64,000 nt of DNA from assembly GCF_000964545.1 (NCBI RefSeq), contig NZ_BBVD01000005.1:248001-312000 (forward strand). The letters are read 5' to 3'. The translations under genes and the position numbers were made by a program. This stretch comes from Comamonas thiooxydans (GTDB lineage: Bacteria; Pseudomonadota; Gammaproteobacteria; Burkholderiales; Burkholderiaceae_C). Position 1 is the first letter of the stretch; the number at the start of each line of letters is the position of its first letter. Positions 34,509-43,555 of the stretch are shown here, one piece after another. Under the pieces are notes generated by a model. The model searched no databases, was not told the DNA's origin, and saw only the letters and a program-made list of their open reading frames with translations.

Positions 34509-35333
34509 ATGAATTGTTCCCAATGCGGCAATCCGCTCTCTCCGAATGCCAAGTTCTGCAAGAACTGCGGCGCCAGACAAGCACCGGAAGCGGCAATCAC
34601 TGCTGTTGAAAAAACCTGCAGCCAATGCCAGGCTGTCTGCAAGCCCGAGGCCCGCTTCTGCACACGATGCGGCCTGGTGTTCGAGCGCCCCGGCGATAGC
34701 CATGCCGCAGGGGCAACTGCGCCGCCCATGCCTTCAGGTGCCTCGCAGACCATTGACAACGCAAGCCTGGCCCCTCCCCTGATCGAGCCCATGGATACAC
34801 CCGCGCCAAGGCCACCACAGCCGGAGCCTGCCGCAAGCTTTGCGCAGCGCAATGACCGCACGCCGGCCTTTCCCCAGGAACCTGTGCGCGGCAGCAATGC
34901 CTGGATCAAATGGGTGGCGCTGGCACTGCTGGTCGCAGCCATTGCGGGTGGTGTGATGATGGCAAGCAATATGAAGGGCCTGACCAGCTCGGGCAATAGC
35001 GCATCCAGTTCTTCCCAAGCCGGCAAGGATGGGATTTCGCCCGAAGACAAGGCCAAGGCCGACGCCCTGGTCGGCCCGCTGGGCGGCAGTACCGCAGCGC
35101 AAACGACACCTGCCGAAAATGCCCCGATTGCCGGCGCCGTAGACAACGCGCCCGCCACTGCAGTCACCCCCGCAGCGACGACAGCAAACACTGCCAGCGA
35201 CGCACCCGCGCCTGCGGCCAGCCCGGAGCCGTCCTCAGCCCCGGCATCTGGCAAACCGCCCGTGCCGGCCCCTGCAAGAACACCTCCAGTCAAGAAGAAT
35301 GCCGCGCCATCCCTGGATGACCTGCTGGATTGA
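34509..35333 (+). CDS. Double zinc-ribbon, single-pass membrane protein
   Basis: A 274-residue protein. Two zinc ribbons stand at the N-terminus: CSQCGNPLSPNAKFCKNCG (residues 3-21) and CSQCQAVCKPEARFCTRCG (near 37-55). A Pro/Ala-rich linker leads to one membrane helix, WVALALLVAAIAGGVMMAS (near residues 137-155), and then a low-complexity Ala/Pro/Thr tail that ends KKNAAPSLDDLLD. The ribbons should face the cytoplasm and the tail the periplasm. ATG 34509 starts directly at the first ribbon; a longer start at 34461 is less convincing. No known function. It is the first gene of a trio with the lipoprotein and the coiled-coil protein that follow. Confidence 0.72.
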   Translation: MNCSQCGNPLSPNAKFCKNCGARQAPEAAITAVEKTCSQCQAVCKPEARFCTRCGLVFERPGDSHAAGATAPPMPSGASQTIDNASLAPPLIEPMDTPAPRPPQPEPAASFAQRNDRTPAFPQEPVRGSNAWIKWVALALLVAAIAGGVMMASNMKGLTSSGNSASSSSQAGKDGISPEDKAKADALVGPLGGSTAAQTTPAENAPIAGAVDNAPATAVTPAATTANTASDAPAPAASPEPSSAPASGKPPVPAPARTPPVKKNAAPSLDDLLD

Positions 35334-35338
35334 AAGCC

Positions 35339-36001
35339 ATGAAAAAACTCAAACTCACTGTGCTCGCCTGCGCCGCAACCCTGCTCGGCGGCTGCGCCAG
35401 CTTGCAAGATGCCTCCACATCGCTGAGCTGCATGCTCTCGCGCGTCACCAATTCCGCAGACCCCAGCTGCGGCCCTGGCGGCGGCGCGCCCGCAACCGCT
35501 GTTTCGGGCGGGCAGAACGAGCGCTTTGCCCGTTTGCAGGCCGCTCTGGATCAGGAAACGCAGCATGCGCAGAGCATGCAGGCCCAGGCCGTGCAAGCCA
35601 TGCAGAAGCTGCCGGCCAAACAACGCGCAGTGGCTGGGCCGGTACAGACCAGGACCGTCAGCATCGCCGACGGACAGTCGGGTCAGGCACACCAGATGCG
35701 CAGTTTCTCAGCACTGACCGTGGAGATGCCGCTGGCCGCCAAGGGTCGCAGGGAATATACCCAGGCCATGAATGTGCTCAAGGAACTGGCCAATGAACTG
35801 GCCGACAACCGCGGCTCGTCGAGCATCGTGGTCGATCAGTCCGACGAGGATGTCAGGGCCGGGCGTGTGAATACCGCCACTGGCACAACCCAGTCCAAAG
35901 GCGGCAAACCCGTGACTGTCATCAAGAAGATCGATACTGGTCTGCCCGCCGGCGTGGAGCGTTACACCATCGAAGCCGGCGAGATCCGCGGCAAGCTTTG
36001 A
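35339..36001 (+). CDS. Lipoprotein of unknown function
   Basis: A 220-residue secreted lipoprotein. The signal peptide KLTVLACAATLLGGCASLQ has a clear lipobox (LGGC), followed by a Cys-containing stretch. A helical Gln/Ala-rich segment (FARLQAALDQETQHAQSMQAQAVQAMQ) is followed by a folded C-terminal part with MNVLKELANELADNRGSSSIVVDQSDEDVRAG. Ala at +2 of the mature protein suits outer-membrane sorting. It starts 5 bp after the zinc-ribbon gene, so the two are cotranscribed. The family is not recognised; a periplasmic-side partner of the two flanking membrane proteins is plausible. Confidence 0.68.
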   Translation: MKKLKLTVLACAATLLGGCASLQDASTSLSCMLSRVTNSADPSCGPGGGAPATAVSGGQNERFARLQAALDQETQHAQSMQAQAVQAMQKLPAKQRAVAGPVQTRTVSIADGQSGQAHQMRSFSALTVEMPLAAKGRREYTQAMNVLKELANELADNRGSSSIVVDQSDEDVRAGRVNTATGTTQSKGGKPVTVIKKIDTGLPAGVERYTIEAGEIRGKL

Positions 36002-36066
36002 CCCCCGGCCAGCCAGCGGCTCATCGCGCCACACCAGCCAGCCTCAACCACCAGACAGGACGAAAA

Positions 36067-37797
36067 ATGAGAGAGCAACCCCTGGGAGAAATACGTTTTG
36101 CCACCCTCGCCAGAGCCGCCGAAGGACTGACTCAGTGGCGACCGCTGCTGCTGTGCTTTCTGACACTGCTGCTGACCGGTGCACTGATAGCAGGCGCGGC
36201 CTGGATGCTGGTCAAGGCCGGCTTCTTCATGTACCTGATCTTCATGCTTGCGGCCGTGGTCGCGCTGCTGGCTGGCTCTTCGGGCGTCGGCATCATGCTC
36301 ATGGACAAGGCCAGGAACGAGCCCGTACGCTCCTTCTCGGCTGCGGCATCGGCCGGTCTGCTGTGCCTGCCCAAATTCCTGCTGGTCGGACTCGCGATAT
36401 TTGTTGCCACGCTGGCCTACTACCTGCTGGCTGCCGTCATTTATTTCATCTGCAAGATTCCCGTGCTCGGCGGTATTCTGGCCTTTGTGGCCCACCCGAT
36501 TCTGGTGCTGGTCGCCGCAGCCTTGCTGATCGCCATGATCTGGGTCGTCGGCCCGCTGATGGGCCCTGCGCTGTGGAGCGGCCTGTCGGTCAAGGCTGCG
36601 CTGGCCAATGTGCTGAGCATCGCGCGCAAGCGCCTGGTCGAAGTGGTGCTGATGGAAGTCGTGCTCTATGTCATTTTGGGCCTGGTCTGCGTCATGCTGT
36701 TTGCCGGACTGGTGCCTGCAACCGTCTCCCTGACCGGGATGGCCATGAGCATTACCGGAGATGGCTCCATGGCCGGCATGTTCATGGGCGGCGGCTACGG
36801 CCGTGGCTACGGTGGCGGCTTCAACCCCATGGGCATGATGGGTGGCGGCAGCACCGGCCTCATCGCCGGCCTGGGCGTTCTCTATTGCGTGGTGGGCGCA
36901 CTGCTGGCCCAGGTTGCCATCATGGGCATGAATCTGATCTATCTGCAGGCCCGTGAAAGCGTGGACCCTGCCGAGGCCGAGGGTGCGCTGGACAGCCTGA
37001 TTGGCGATGTGCGCAAAAAAGCCGAGGAAGCCAAGGCCCAGACCATGGCTGCCGCAGAACGCACCATGGCCGCGGCCGAGCGCGCCAAGCAGGCTGCCAG
37101 CGAGCGCCTGCAGGAAGCCACAGCCAAGCCCTCCGCCACCGACACCCCGCCCGGCACCGACAGCAATGCCAGCGCTGGCACAGCAACGGCTGCCGCAGCA
37201 ACGGCTGGCGCAGCAGCGGCTGCCGCAGGCCTGACTGCAGCCACAGCAGCATCCACCGAGCAGGCGTTTGCCGAGCAGCAGGCGCGCGAGCGTGCTGCCG
37301 CCGATGCGGCGGAAAAAGCACGTCAAAGCGCTGAAGAGGCAACCGCCCGCCAGCGTAGCGAAGCCGAGGCGGCACGCCTGCGCGCCGAGGCCGAAGCAGC
37401 CCGCCTGAAGGCTGAAGCCGAGGCCGCCGAGCAAGCTGCACGAGAACGTGCGACACGCGAACGTGCGGCTGCCGAAGCTCAGGAACTGGCTGCACGCCAG
37501 CGGGCCGAAGCCCAGGCCGCAGAGCGCGCAGCACAACAAAAGGCCGCTGAGGAGCGCGCCGCAGCCCAGGCTGCCGAAGAAGCACGTCAGCAAGCAGAAG
37601 CAGAGCGCTTGAAAGCCCAGGCCGAGCAACTGGCCAGGCAGCAGGCTGCCGAGCGTGAAGCAGCCCGCGCCCGCGCCGAAGCAGAGGCCGCCGAGAAAGC
37701 CCGCCAGGCTCAGGCTGCGCCGAGCTGCCCCGCCTGCAGCGCCCCGGTAGCCGCCAATGACCTGTTCTGCGGCGAATGCGGCAACAAGCTCAAGTAG
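36067..37797 (+). CDS. Polytopic membrane protein with long coiled coil and C-terminal zinc ribbon
   Basis: A 576-residue protein. The first 300 residues hold about six membrane helices (for example PLLLCFLTLLLTGALIAGAAW, LIFMLAAVVALLAGSSGVGIML, FILLVGL-type and LVVILGLVCVML-type stretches) plus a Gly/Met-rich loop with MGGGYGRGYGGG. From about residue 315 to 550 follows a nearly uninterrupted Ala/Glu/Arg/Gln-rich coiled coil reminiscent of TolA. The end is a zinc ribbon, CPACSAPVAANDLFCGECG. The ribbon and coiled coil are probably cytoplasmic. ATG 36067 follows GACAGGACG. It resembles no family I can name; the shared zinc-ribbon type with the first gene of the operon suggests the two work together. 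Confidence 0.7.
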   Translation: MREQPLGEIRFATLARAAEGLTQWRPLLLCFLTLLLTGALIAGAAWMLVKAGFFMYLIFMLAAVVALLAGSSGVGIMLMDKARNEPVRSFSAAASAGLLCLPKFLLVGLAIFVATLAYYLLAAVIYFICKIPVLGGILAFVAHPILVLVAAALLIAMIWVVGPLMGPALWSGLSVKAALANVLSIARKRLVEVVLMEVVLYVILGLVCVMLFAGLVPATVSLTGMAMSITGDGSMAGMFMGGGYGRGYGGGFNPMGMMGGGSTGLIAGLGVLYCVVGALLAQVAIMGMNLIYLQARESVDPAEAEGALDSLIGDVRKKAEEAKAQTMAAAERTMAAAERAKQAASERLQEATAKPSATDTPPGTDSNASAGTATAAAATAGAAAAAAGLTAATAASTEQAFAEQQARERAAADAAEKARQSAEEATARQRSEAEAARLRAEAEAARLKAEAEAAEQAARERATRERAAAEAQELAARQRAEAQAAERAAQQKAAEERAAAQAAEEARQQAEAERLKAQAEQLARQQAAEREAARARAEAEAAEKARQAQAAPSCPACSAPVAANDLFCGECGNKLK

Positions 37798-37852
37798 AAG
37801 CTTGCATAAAAAAGCCTGCAGTGCTTGCGAACGAGCGCTGCAGGCCAAAAGC

Positions 37853-37881
37853 AAAAAAGGGGCTTTCAGCCCCTTTTTTTT
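37853..37881. terminator. Strong bidirectional intrinsic terminator
   Basis: A perfect 12-bp stem (AAAAAAGGGGCT, 37853-37864; AGCCCCTTTTTT, 37868-37879) with a TTC loop is flanked by A-run and T-run, so it can stop transcription from both sides. It serves the zinc-ribbon operon and the convergent esterase gene. A second hairpin (GCCTGCAG...CTGCAGGC) lies just before it. Confidence 0.88.
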
Positions 37882-37894
37882 GTGCTCCCCGGAC

Positions 37895-39745
37895 TCAGAA
37901 CCCGCAAGCCTGTGCGACCTGCTCCTTGAGCCTCTCGGTCGATGGTTCGCGACCCGTCAGCGCCAGCAGCCCGCAGGCCAGCGAACCCTGCCAGTGCACA
38001 TAGTCATGGCCGGTGCTGTGTACACGTTGTACGACCTTGTTGCCCTTGGCACGCAGCACATCACCCAGCTCCTGGCTGGTTTCGCGTATGCCTGCCTGAC
38101 CACCGCGAGCCCCTTCGTATAGGCCGGCATCAAAGTAAAAGCGAATGGGCAGTTGCGGTGCTTGCTCATACTGGCGAGCCAGCCAATTGGGCGACTCGCC
38201 CTTGGGGGCCCACCAGTAGGAGCCCGAAAGACTGAGCACATTGCCAAACCACTGCGGATAGCGCAGCGCCACATAGCTTGAGGCCAGGCCGCCATAGCTC
38301 GATCCTGCGATCACCGTGCGCTCAGGTTCGGCCGCTATGCCCTGAGCCTTGAGCCAGGGCATGAGCTGCTGGCCCATGAAGTCGGCAAACACCGGGTTGG
38401 GCGGCAGCTCGCGGCTGCGCGCGTCGCCTGCGCCATTGGCCACCAGCACGACGGCTGTTGCAGGCAGCAGGCCGTCGGCCATGAGGTTGTCGATGATGGC
38501 GGGCGTGGGAACCTGGCGCAGATAGGCCTGGGCGTCGAACAGCACCAACAGGAAACGCTGAACCGCATCGGACTGCTGCCAGCCCTGCGGCTTGTAGATC
38601 CAGATGTCGCGCCCGTTGCCCAGCGCCTGGCTGTCCAGCCAGTGACGCTGCAACTGGCCGGCAGCCACGCCGGCACGGGGCTGGCTCCAGGGCTGGGGCG
38701 GCGCCTTGGCCAGCGTCAACACGGAGCGTCCGTCGTAGCGATCCTGCGCTGCCTGCAAATCCGCAGACCGCCCCCAGCTCTGGCGATTGAGAGGGTCGCG
38801 CTGCAAAGTGGACAGAATGGCTCGACGCTGAATCATGGCGTCGGCCGAAACCTGAGGCACATCGGGCGCAAAGCCATAGCTGAGCCGCGCATCCCTGGGC
38901 ATGACGAAACTGGCCCACCAGACATCGCTGCTTCCGAGGCGCTGCAAAGGCTCATGGTTGCCCGATGGACTTCCGAACAGCCGCACGGACTGCCCGGCAC
39001 CGCGCCAGACAAAGCTCACCAGCTGGTGCTCGGCATCCCAGGGCTCGATCAGCGGCGTGCCCTGACGTTCCATTTCCTGCCAGAAGCTGCGGCTGTCGCC
39101 GCCCTGCGCCAGCCGCGCCTGCAAGGCCTTGAGCCTGGGGCTGCGCAGCGGCTCTGGTTCGATCTCTGCCGCAGGCGCATGGCCGGTCGCCAACGGCGCC
39201 AGCACCTGAGTGATCGTCAGCTCGTAGGCACCAGGAATGGGCGCAGCATAGGTCGAAGCGTCGCTGTGCCCGTCCTGCGCCGCCGACACGCCGTTTGCGA
39301 CCGACGCATAGGACTGGACCTTCTCGGCGCGCAGCACCAGACGCTCCTTTGCCATGCCGCGGCTTTGCCAGGTGAATGCGTGATCGACGCCTGCGCCCTG
39401 GCTCAGCCGACGCAGATGGCGCCCGTCAGGCGTTTCCACATCCAGCACAACGCCCAGCGCCTGCAGATTGCCTCGCACCACGGCACCTGCCGGTGCCTCC
39501 AGCTGCAGGCTCAGCTTCTGTCCCGGCGCCAGCCTGCCGGAGAGCGGCTCCCGCACCGAAAGCAACGAGGCTGCCTTGGCCGCGCTCTGAGCGGTGTCGG
39601 CAGGCAAGGGCCGGGACGCATCGGCCTGGCCGCCGATGCCGACGCTGGCCACAAGCAGACCAGGAACAAGCAAGAAGCTCAGCCCTTTTCCGGATGGCCT
39701 GTGGCCCGTCACCGGCAAGCACAAACCTTGAAGATCTTCATGCAT
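37895..39745 (-). CDS. Enterochelin-esterase-like hydrolase (Fes/IroD family)
   Basis: A 616-residue secreted esterase expected to cleave a ferric tri-ester siderophore and release iron. A signal peptide is present (GLSFLLVPGLLVASVGIGGQADA). An N-terminal extension of about 150 residues precedes the Fes N-domain (LVSFVWRGAGQSVRLFG...). The catalytic esterase-D-like domain carries the nucleophile GSSYGG in TVIAGSSYGGLASSYVAL and the His in HSTGHDYVHW. E. coli Fes is about 400 residues and cytoplasmic, so this one is longer and probably periplasmic. It starts 16 bp after the receptor gene stop, in one operon with it. ATG 39745 is used; the frame to 39805 runs into the receptor gene. Confidence 0.85.
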   Translation of the reverse strand: MHEDLQGLCLPVTGHRPSGKGLSFLLVPGLLVASVGIGGQADASRPLPADTAQSAAKAASLLSVREPLSGRLAPGQKLSLQLEAPAGAVVRGNLQALGVVLDVETPDGRHLRRLSQGAGVDHAFTWQSRGMAKERLVLRAEKVQSYASVANGVSAAQDGHSDASTYAAPIPGAYELTITQVLAPLATGHAPAAEIEPEPLRSPRLKALQARLAQGGDSRSFWQEMERQGTPLIEPWDAEHQLVSFVWRGAGQSVRLFGSPSGNHEPLQRLGSSDVWWASFVMPRDARLSYGFAPDVPQVSADAMIQRRAILSTLQRDPLNRQSWGRSADLQAAQDRYDGRSVLTLAKAPPQPWSQPRAGVAAGQLQRHWLDSQALGNGRDIWIYKPQGWQQSDAVQRFLLVLFDAQAYLRQVPTPAIIDNLMADGLLPATAVVLVANGAGDARSRELPPNPVFADFMGQQLMPWLKAQGIAAEPERTVIAGSSYGGLASSYVALRYPQWFGNVLSLSGSYWWAPKGESPNWLARQYEQAPQLPIRFYFDAGLYEGARGGQAGIRETSQELGDVLRAKGNKVVQRVHSTGHDYVHWQGSLACGLLALTGREPSTERLKEQVAQACGF

Positions 39746-39761
39746 TGATGCGTCCCTCGCC

Positions 39762-41987
39762 TCAGAAGTCCACGGCGGCGCTGATGCGCACGGTGCGCGG
39801 TGCACCCACGGTCAGGAAGTTGTCGGCAAAGGCTCCAGCCCAGTAAGTACGAGCAAAGACGTTGTCCACCGTACCGCGCAACACCACCTTCTTGTCGGCA
39901 ATGCGCGTGGTGTAGCGGGCGCCGACATCAAAGCGCGTCCAGCTCGGTGCACGCAAGGTGTTGGCCGAGTTGACCCACTGCTTGCCCGTATGCACCAGGC
40001 GTGCGTTCAGCGCCAGACCGGCCACGCCCGGCACATCCCAGTCTGCCGCCAGATTGGCCGCCCAGCGCGCCGCGCCGAAAGCATCATGGCCGTCGTTGTT
40101 GCCGCCCTGGGTGCTGGTCAGCTTGGGCTGCAGATAGGTGATGCCGCCCAGCACGCGCAAGCGGGGGCTCAGCGCACCAAAGGTATTCCACTCCACGCCG
40201 CGATTGCGCTGCTCTCCATTGAGCTTGAGGGTATTGGCCGCCGTATCGATGGTGGTCGAAGGCTTCTCGATCTGAAACAGCGACAGCGTATTCGTCCAGC
40301 CTGCGCGGCGCCACTTCACGCCCGCCTCCATCTGCTTGGATTTGTAGGGAGCGAATGTCTCGCCTGCATTGGCATAGGTGGAGCCCACCTCGAGACCGGG
40401 GCTCAGCCCCTCGATGTAGTTGGCGTAGAAGGACAGATCCTCGCCCCAGGGCTTGGCCACCAGCCCCAGCATGGGAGTGACGGCGCTCTCGTCATAGCCC
40501 TTCATCTTCTGATTCACGCGCTGGTGGCGTGCGCCCAGCGTCAGCTGCAGCCTGTCCTGCAGCAGGCTCAGGGTATCGGCCACGGCGAAACTGCGAATCA
40601 CATTGTCGTTTTCCTGGCGCACGGCATTGCGCGGGCCTGCCAGAACCGGCAGCACCGGGTCGTAGATATTGGTGGTGTAGCTGCTGCTGACCACGATGGG
40701 CAGCGCGCGTCCGCTTTGCTGCTGCAGCTCGTTGAACGAGAACACCAGCTGATGGCCCACATCGCCGGTTCTGAAGCGGCCTCGCAAACCCGCATCCAGC
40801 GCCGTGCTGTTGGTATAGCCCTGCAGGTTATAGGTCTGACCCACGGCAGAGCCGTCGCCCACGGCATTGAGCACCACGCGTGTGCCCGTGGGCTGGCCAG
40901 CATAGTCATGCCAGGCCTTGCCCAGGCTGCCGTAGAGCTGCCAGTTGTCGCTGAGCTCGAAGCTGCCGCGCAGCGCCACCGATTTGTTCTCCACTTCGGT
41001 GTTGACGCCGCGGAACAGATTGTTGCTAGCATCCGGCGCCGCAATCAGATTCTTCATCTTGCCAAAGCTCACCATCACCGGGCTGCCGTTGTCCAGGTTC
41101 ACCTTGTAGTGATAGGCATCCAGCCCCAGCGTGAAGCGATCGCCCTGATAGTCGAGCGCCACGGCGCCCAGGCGGCGGCGGCGCTTCTGGTCGTCGACCT
41201 CGGTTTCCCCGCTGGACAGCGCGCCGTTAAAGCGTATGCCCAGACGGCGCTCGGGGCCGAAGCGCCGCGATACATCCACATGCTCCTGCAGCTGCGAACC
41301 CGAGGTGAAGGTGGTGGTCAGCCGCGTCAGATCATCGGCCAGCGGCTTCTTGCTGACCACATTCACCACCCCGCCCACCGCCCCACTGGGAGCCATGCCG
41401 CCGAGCAGCGCACCCGGGCCCTTGAGCAGTTCCACGCGCTCTATCATCTCGGTCGGCACATGGCTGTCGGGCGCCAGGCCATACAAGCCATTGAACGCCA
41501 CTTCGCTGGCGTTGACGTCGAAGCCCCGAATCACATAGTTCTCGTTGACATGGCCGGTATTGGTGGTGAAGCGCACCGAAGAGTCGTTTTCCAGCACGGC
41601 AGCCACCGTGGCCGCATTCTGGTCGCGGATCAGTTCTTCGGAATAGGCCGTGATGTTGAAGGCGGCATCCATCACATCCACATTGCCCAGCAGCCCCAGG
41701 CCTGCGCCCTTGGCGACCTGAGCACCAGAGGCCAGCGCAGGCAGAGCGTTGCCGTCCTGCTTGCCGGAAACCGTGACTTCGCTCAGGCGTTTTTCCTGCT
41801 GGTCCGGTATCTGGGTCTGTGCCTGGGCGCCGGCACTCAAAACCACCAACACAGCCAGCCCTACGGCTGAGCGGGGGCTGCAGCACACAGCAGAAGACAG
41901 CCAATGCGCGAATGGAGCGAACTGCGTGGATGCGAGCGCTGAAGCCGACGGCGCCTTGCCTGCGCCGCCACGAACTGGGGTTGCCAT
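39762..41987 (-). CDS. TonB-dependent siderophore receptor
   Basis: A 741-residue outer-membrane receptor. After the signal region (VGLAVLVVLSAGAQAQ) come a short TonB-box-like stretch (LSEVTVSGKQ) and the plug domain with VAAVLENDSSVRFTTNTGHVNENYVIRGF and ERVELLKGPGALLGG...GGVVNVVSKKP, motifs of the FhuE/FecA-type siderophore receptors. A 22-stranded barrel follows and ends in the aromatic position (RISAAVDF). Its N-terminus is unusually long before the signal peptide, so a start further in is possible. The gene is first in an operon with the Fes-type esterase and follows a Fur-like box, so together they import and open a catecholate-type ferric siderophore. Confidence 0.93.
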   Translation of the reverse strand: MATPVRGGAGKAPSASALASTQFAPFAHWLSSAVCCSPRSAVGLAVLVVLSAGAQAQTQIPDQQEKRLSEVTVSGKQDGNALPALASGAQVAKGAGLGLLGNVDVMDAAFNITAYSEELIRDQNAATVAAVLENDSSVRFTTNTGHVNENYVIRGFDVNASEVAFNGLYGLAPDSHVPTEMIERVELLKGPGALLGGMAPSGAVGGVVNVVSKKPLADDLTRLTTTFTSGSQLQEHVDVSRRFGPERRLGIRFNGALSSGETEVDDQKRRRRLGAVALDYQGDRFTLGLDAYHYKVNLDNGSPVMVSFGKMKNLIAAPDASNNLFRGVNTEVENKSVALRGSFELSDNWQLYGSLGKAWHDYAGQPTGTRVVLNAVGDGSAVGQTYNLQGYTNSTALDAGLRGRFRTGDVGHQLVFSFNELQQQSGRALPIVVSSSYTTNIYDPVLPVLAGPRNAVRQENDNVIRSFAVADTLSLLQDRLQLTLGARHQRVNQKMKGYDESAVTPMLGLVAKPWGEDLSFYANYIEGLSPGLEVGSTYANAGETFAPYKSKQMEAGVKWRRAGWTNTLSLFQIEKPSTTIDTAANTLKLNGEQRNRGVEWNTFGALSPRLRVLGGITYLQPKLTSTQGGNNDGHDAFGAARWAANLAADWDVPGVAGLALNARLVHTGKQWVNSANTLRAPSWTRFDVGARYTTRIADKKVVLRGTVDNVFARTYWAGAFADNFLTVGAPRTVRISAAVDF

Positions 41988-42047
41988 GTAGACCTCGTTT
42001 TTGATCGATCTCCTATGGCTAAAACGAAGTGCGTGGCTAAGGCTTGT

Positions 42048-42068
42048 TGAGAATGAATATCAATTATT
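42048..42068. promoter_or_regulatory. Fur-box-like operator for the receptor/esterase operon
   Basis: The sequence GAGAATGAATATCAATTAT, in an AT-rich stretch 60-80 bp upstream of the receptor start, resembles the Fur consensus GATAATGATAATCATTATC in several positions. With the siderophore-uptake genes downstream, iron repression by Fur is likely. Confidence 0.55.
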
Positions 42069-42141
42069 TAAATTGTATAACAAGCAAACCTTCTCAAAAC
42101 GATAGCAGCAAGCGATTTCCATGCATAGCGATAAACCGCTT

Positions 42142-43437
42142 TCAGGGCTGCCCCCCTGCGGGATTTTCCGTTTCGCAGTTCTGCTCGGCGTTCTCACTCA
42201 TCAGCACACGCACCACCTTGTGGGCATCGGCATCGAAGACTGCGATATCGGGGCAGTAACGGGCACCTTTGGGCGTATCGACCTTGCGGTAGCTTGCGCC
42301 ATAGGCCTTGAGGATCTGGGGTGGCTGTCCGGGTCTGGGCTCGGCCAGCACCTGCACCTGGTTCTGGCCCATGCTCGCAGCAGGATCGGCATCGCACCAG
42401 TCGGCAGCTGGCTCCTGTCCCAGACTCAGCTCGCCGCCCCGCTGGTAGAGGCCGGCAGGCCAGCGCACATGGCCTTGCGCATAGTCCGGCACCTGATAGC
42501 AGGCCATGAGCTTGCCGCCCTTGCGCACTGGCAGCATATAGCTTTCAGCCTGCTCGACCAGTTCCAGCCCTGCGGGCTTCCAGGCATAGATGTTTACACC
42601 ATGGCTGCAACAGCTGGCACGCCATTCGCTGTAGATGCGCCTGGCCTTGCCATCGAAGGCGGGCGAGCTGATGTCCTGCAGGGACTGCGGCCCCAGCACC
42701 AGCTTCTGCGTGCCCGGGTCGTAAAGCCAGGTGCGGTGCTGAATATTCGGCCCCGCAGGTAGATCCAGCGGCTGGGTCAGGTCAGGCCAGCCATCAAAAT
42801 TCGCATCCACCCAGCGCGGCTGCACCAGCCAGCAACTGCCCACGGCAGCGGTTGGCAGGCTTTGCTTAAGACGCCCCTGCTCATAGACCTGAATGGCGGA
42901 AACCAGGAGATCCGTATGTTCGCCGCAGTCAGCCAGAGAGCGCAGCTTCTGATCCATCAGCAGACGCAACTCGTAACGCACTGCATGGGAGAAATCCGGG
43001 GACTGGCGCAGCAGATTGACCGGCCAGCGCTTTTTGCCGTCCGCGGACTGCCACTGGCCCTGCAGACGCGGTGGCGCCATGCCCGGCAAGGCCGCTAGCG
43101 ACCAGCGGCCCGAAGGCTTGGGATCGCTTGCACCCGCCATCGGTGTCTCCGTCAGCTGTCCGCTTGCCGAGCCTTTCAGATCAAGTGTTGCGCCGGGCCG
43201 ATTGCAGGGCTCGTAGCAATAGCTGCCTCCGACAGCGCCGTCGAGCCGCCACAGCTCCAGCTTGACCGCCTTGCCGGCGATCTCACCGCGATAGCTCGCC
43301 GACCAGACCACCGCTTCATGCGGGGCGTCTGCCGTCTCGGCATGCGCCATCGGCGCCCAGCTCATGAGCGCCAAAGCAATGCTCAGGCCTGCAGCCCGGC
43401 CAATAAGGCATTTCAGCGTCATATCACTCCTATTCAC
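42142..43437 (-). CDS. Secreted protein of unknown function, XAC2610-like repeat
   Basis: A 431-residue protein with a signal peptide (GLSIALALMSWAPMAHA). The segment WVDANFDGWPDLTQPLDLPAGPNIQHRTWLYDPGTQKLVLG matches the DxNFDGxPD...YxxWLxDPxTxxF pattern of the XAC2610-related domain, which occurs in secreted proteins and peptidase inhibitors of proteobacteria. Several Cys pairs (YCYEPC, CC, CYQ, WCD, YCPD) suggest disulfide bonds in the periplasm. It ends 154 bp before the receptor gene's start region and is divergent from an MFS transporter gene. No catalytic motif is visible. Confidence 0.65.
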   Translation of the reverse strand: MNRSDMTLKCLIGRAAGLSIALALMSWAPMAHAETADAPHEAVVWSASYRGEIAGKAVKLELWRLDGAVGGSYCYEPCNRPGATLDLKGSASGQLTETPMAGASDPKPSGRWSLAALPGMAPPRLQGQWQSADGKKRWPVNLLRQSPDFSHAVRYELRLLMDQKLRSLADCGEHTDLLVSAIQVYEQGRLKQSLPTAAVGSCWLVQPRWVDANFDGWPDLTQPLDLPAGPNIQHRTWLYDPGTQKLVLGPQSLQDISSPAFDGKARRIYSEWRASCCSHGVNIYAWKPAGLELVEQAESYMLPVRKGGKLMACYQVPDYAQGHVRWPAGLYQRGGELSLGQEPAADWCDADPAASMGQNQVQVLAEPRPGQPPQILKAYGASYRKVDTPKGARYCPDIAVFDADAHKVVRVLMSENAEQNCETENPAGGQP

Positions 43438-43555
43438 TTCGATCTCCAGGCTCGCGACTGCACCATGCCCACAGCAAACCTTTTAATGTGCGGCCAATAT
43501 GAATGCTGCAAGATGTGACAAATCTGCGTACAAGCATGGACAGCCGAAGCGATTT

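Noticed and set aside
39990..41870. 626-codon plus-strand frame over the TonB receptor
   Set aside because: Antisense shadow of an unmistakable outer-membrane receptor gene.
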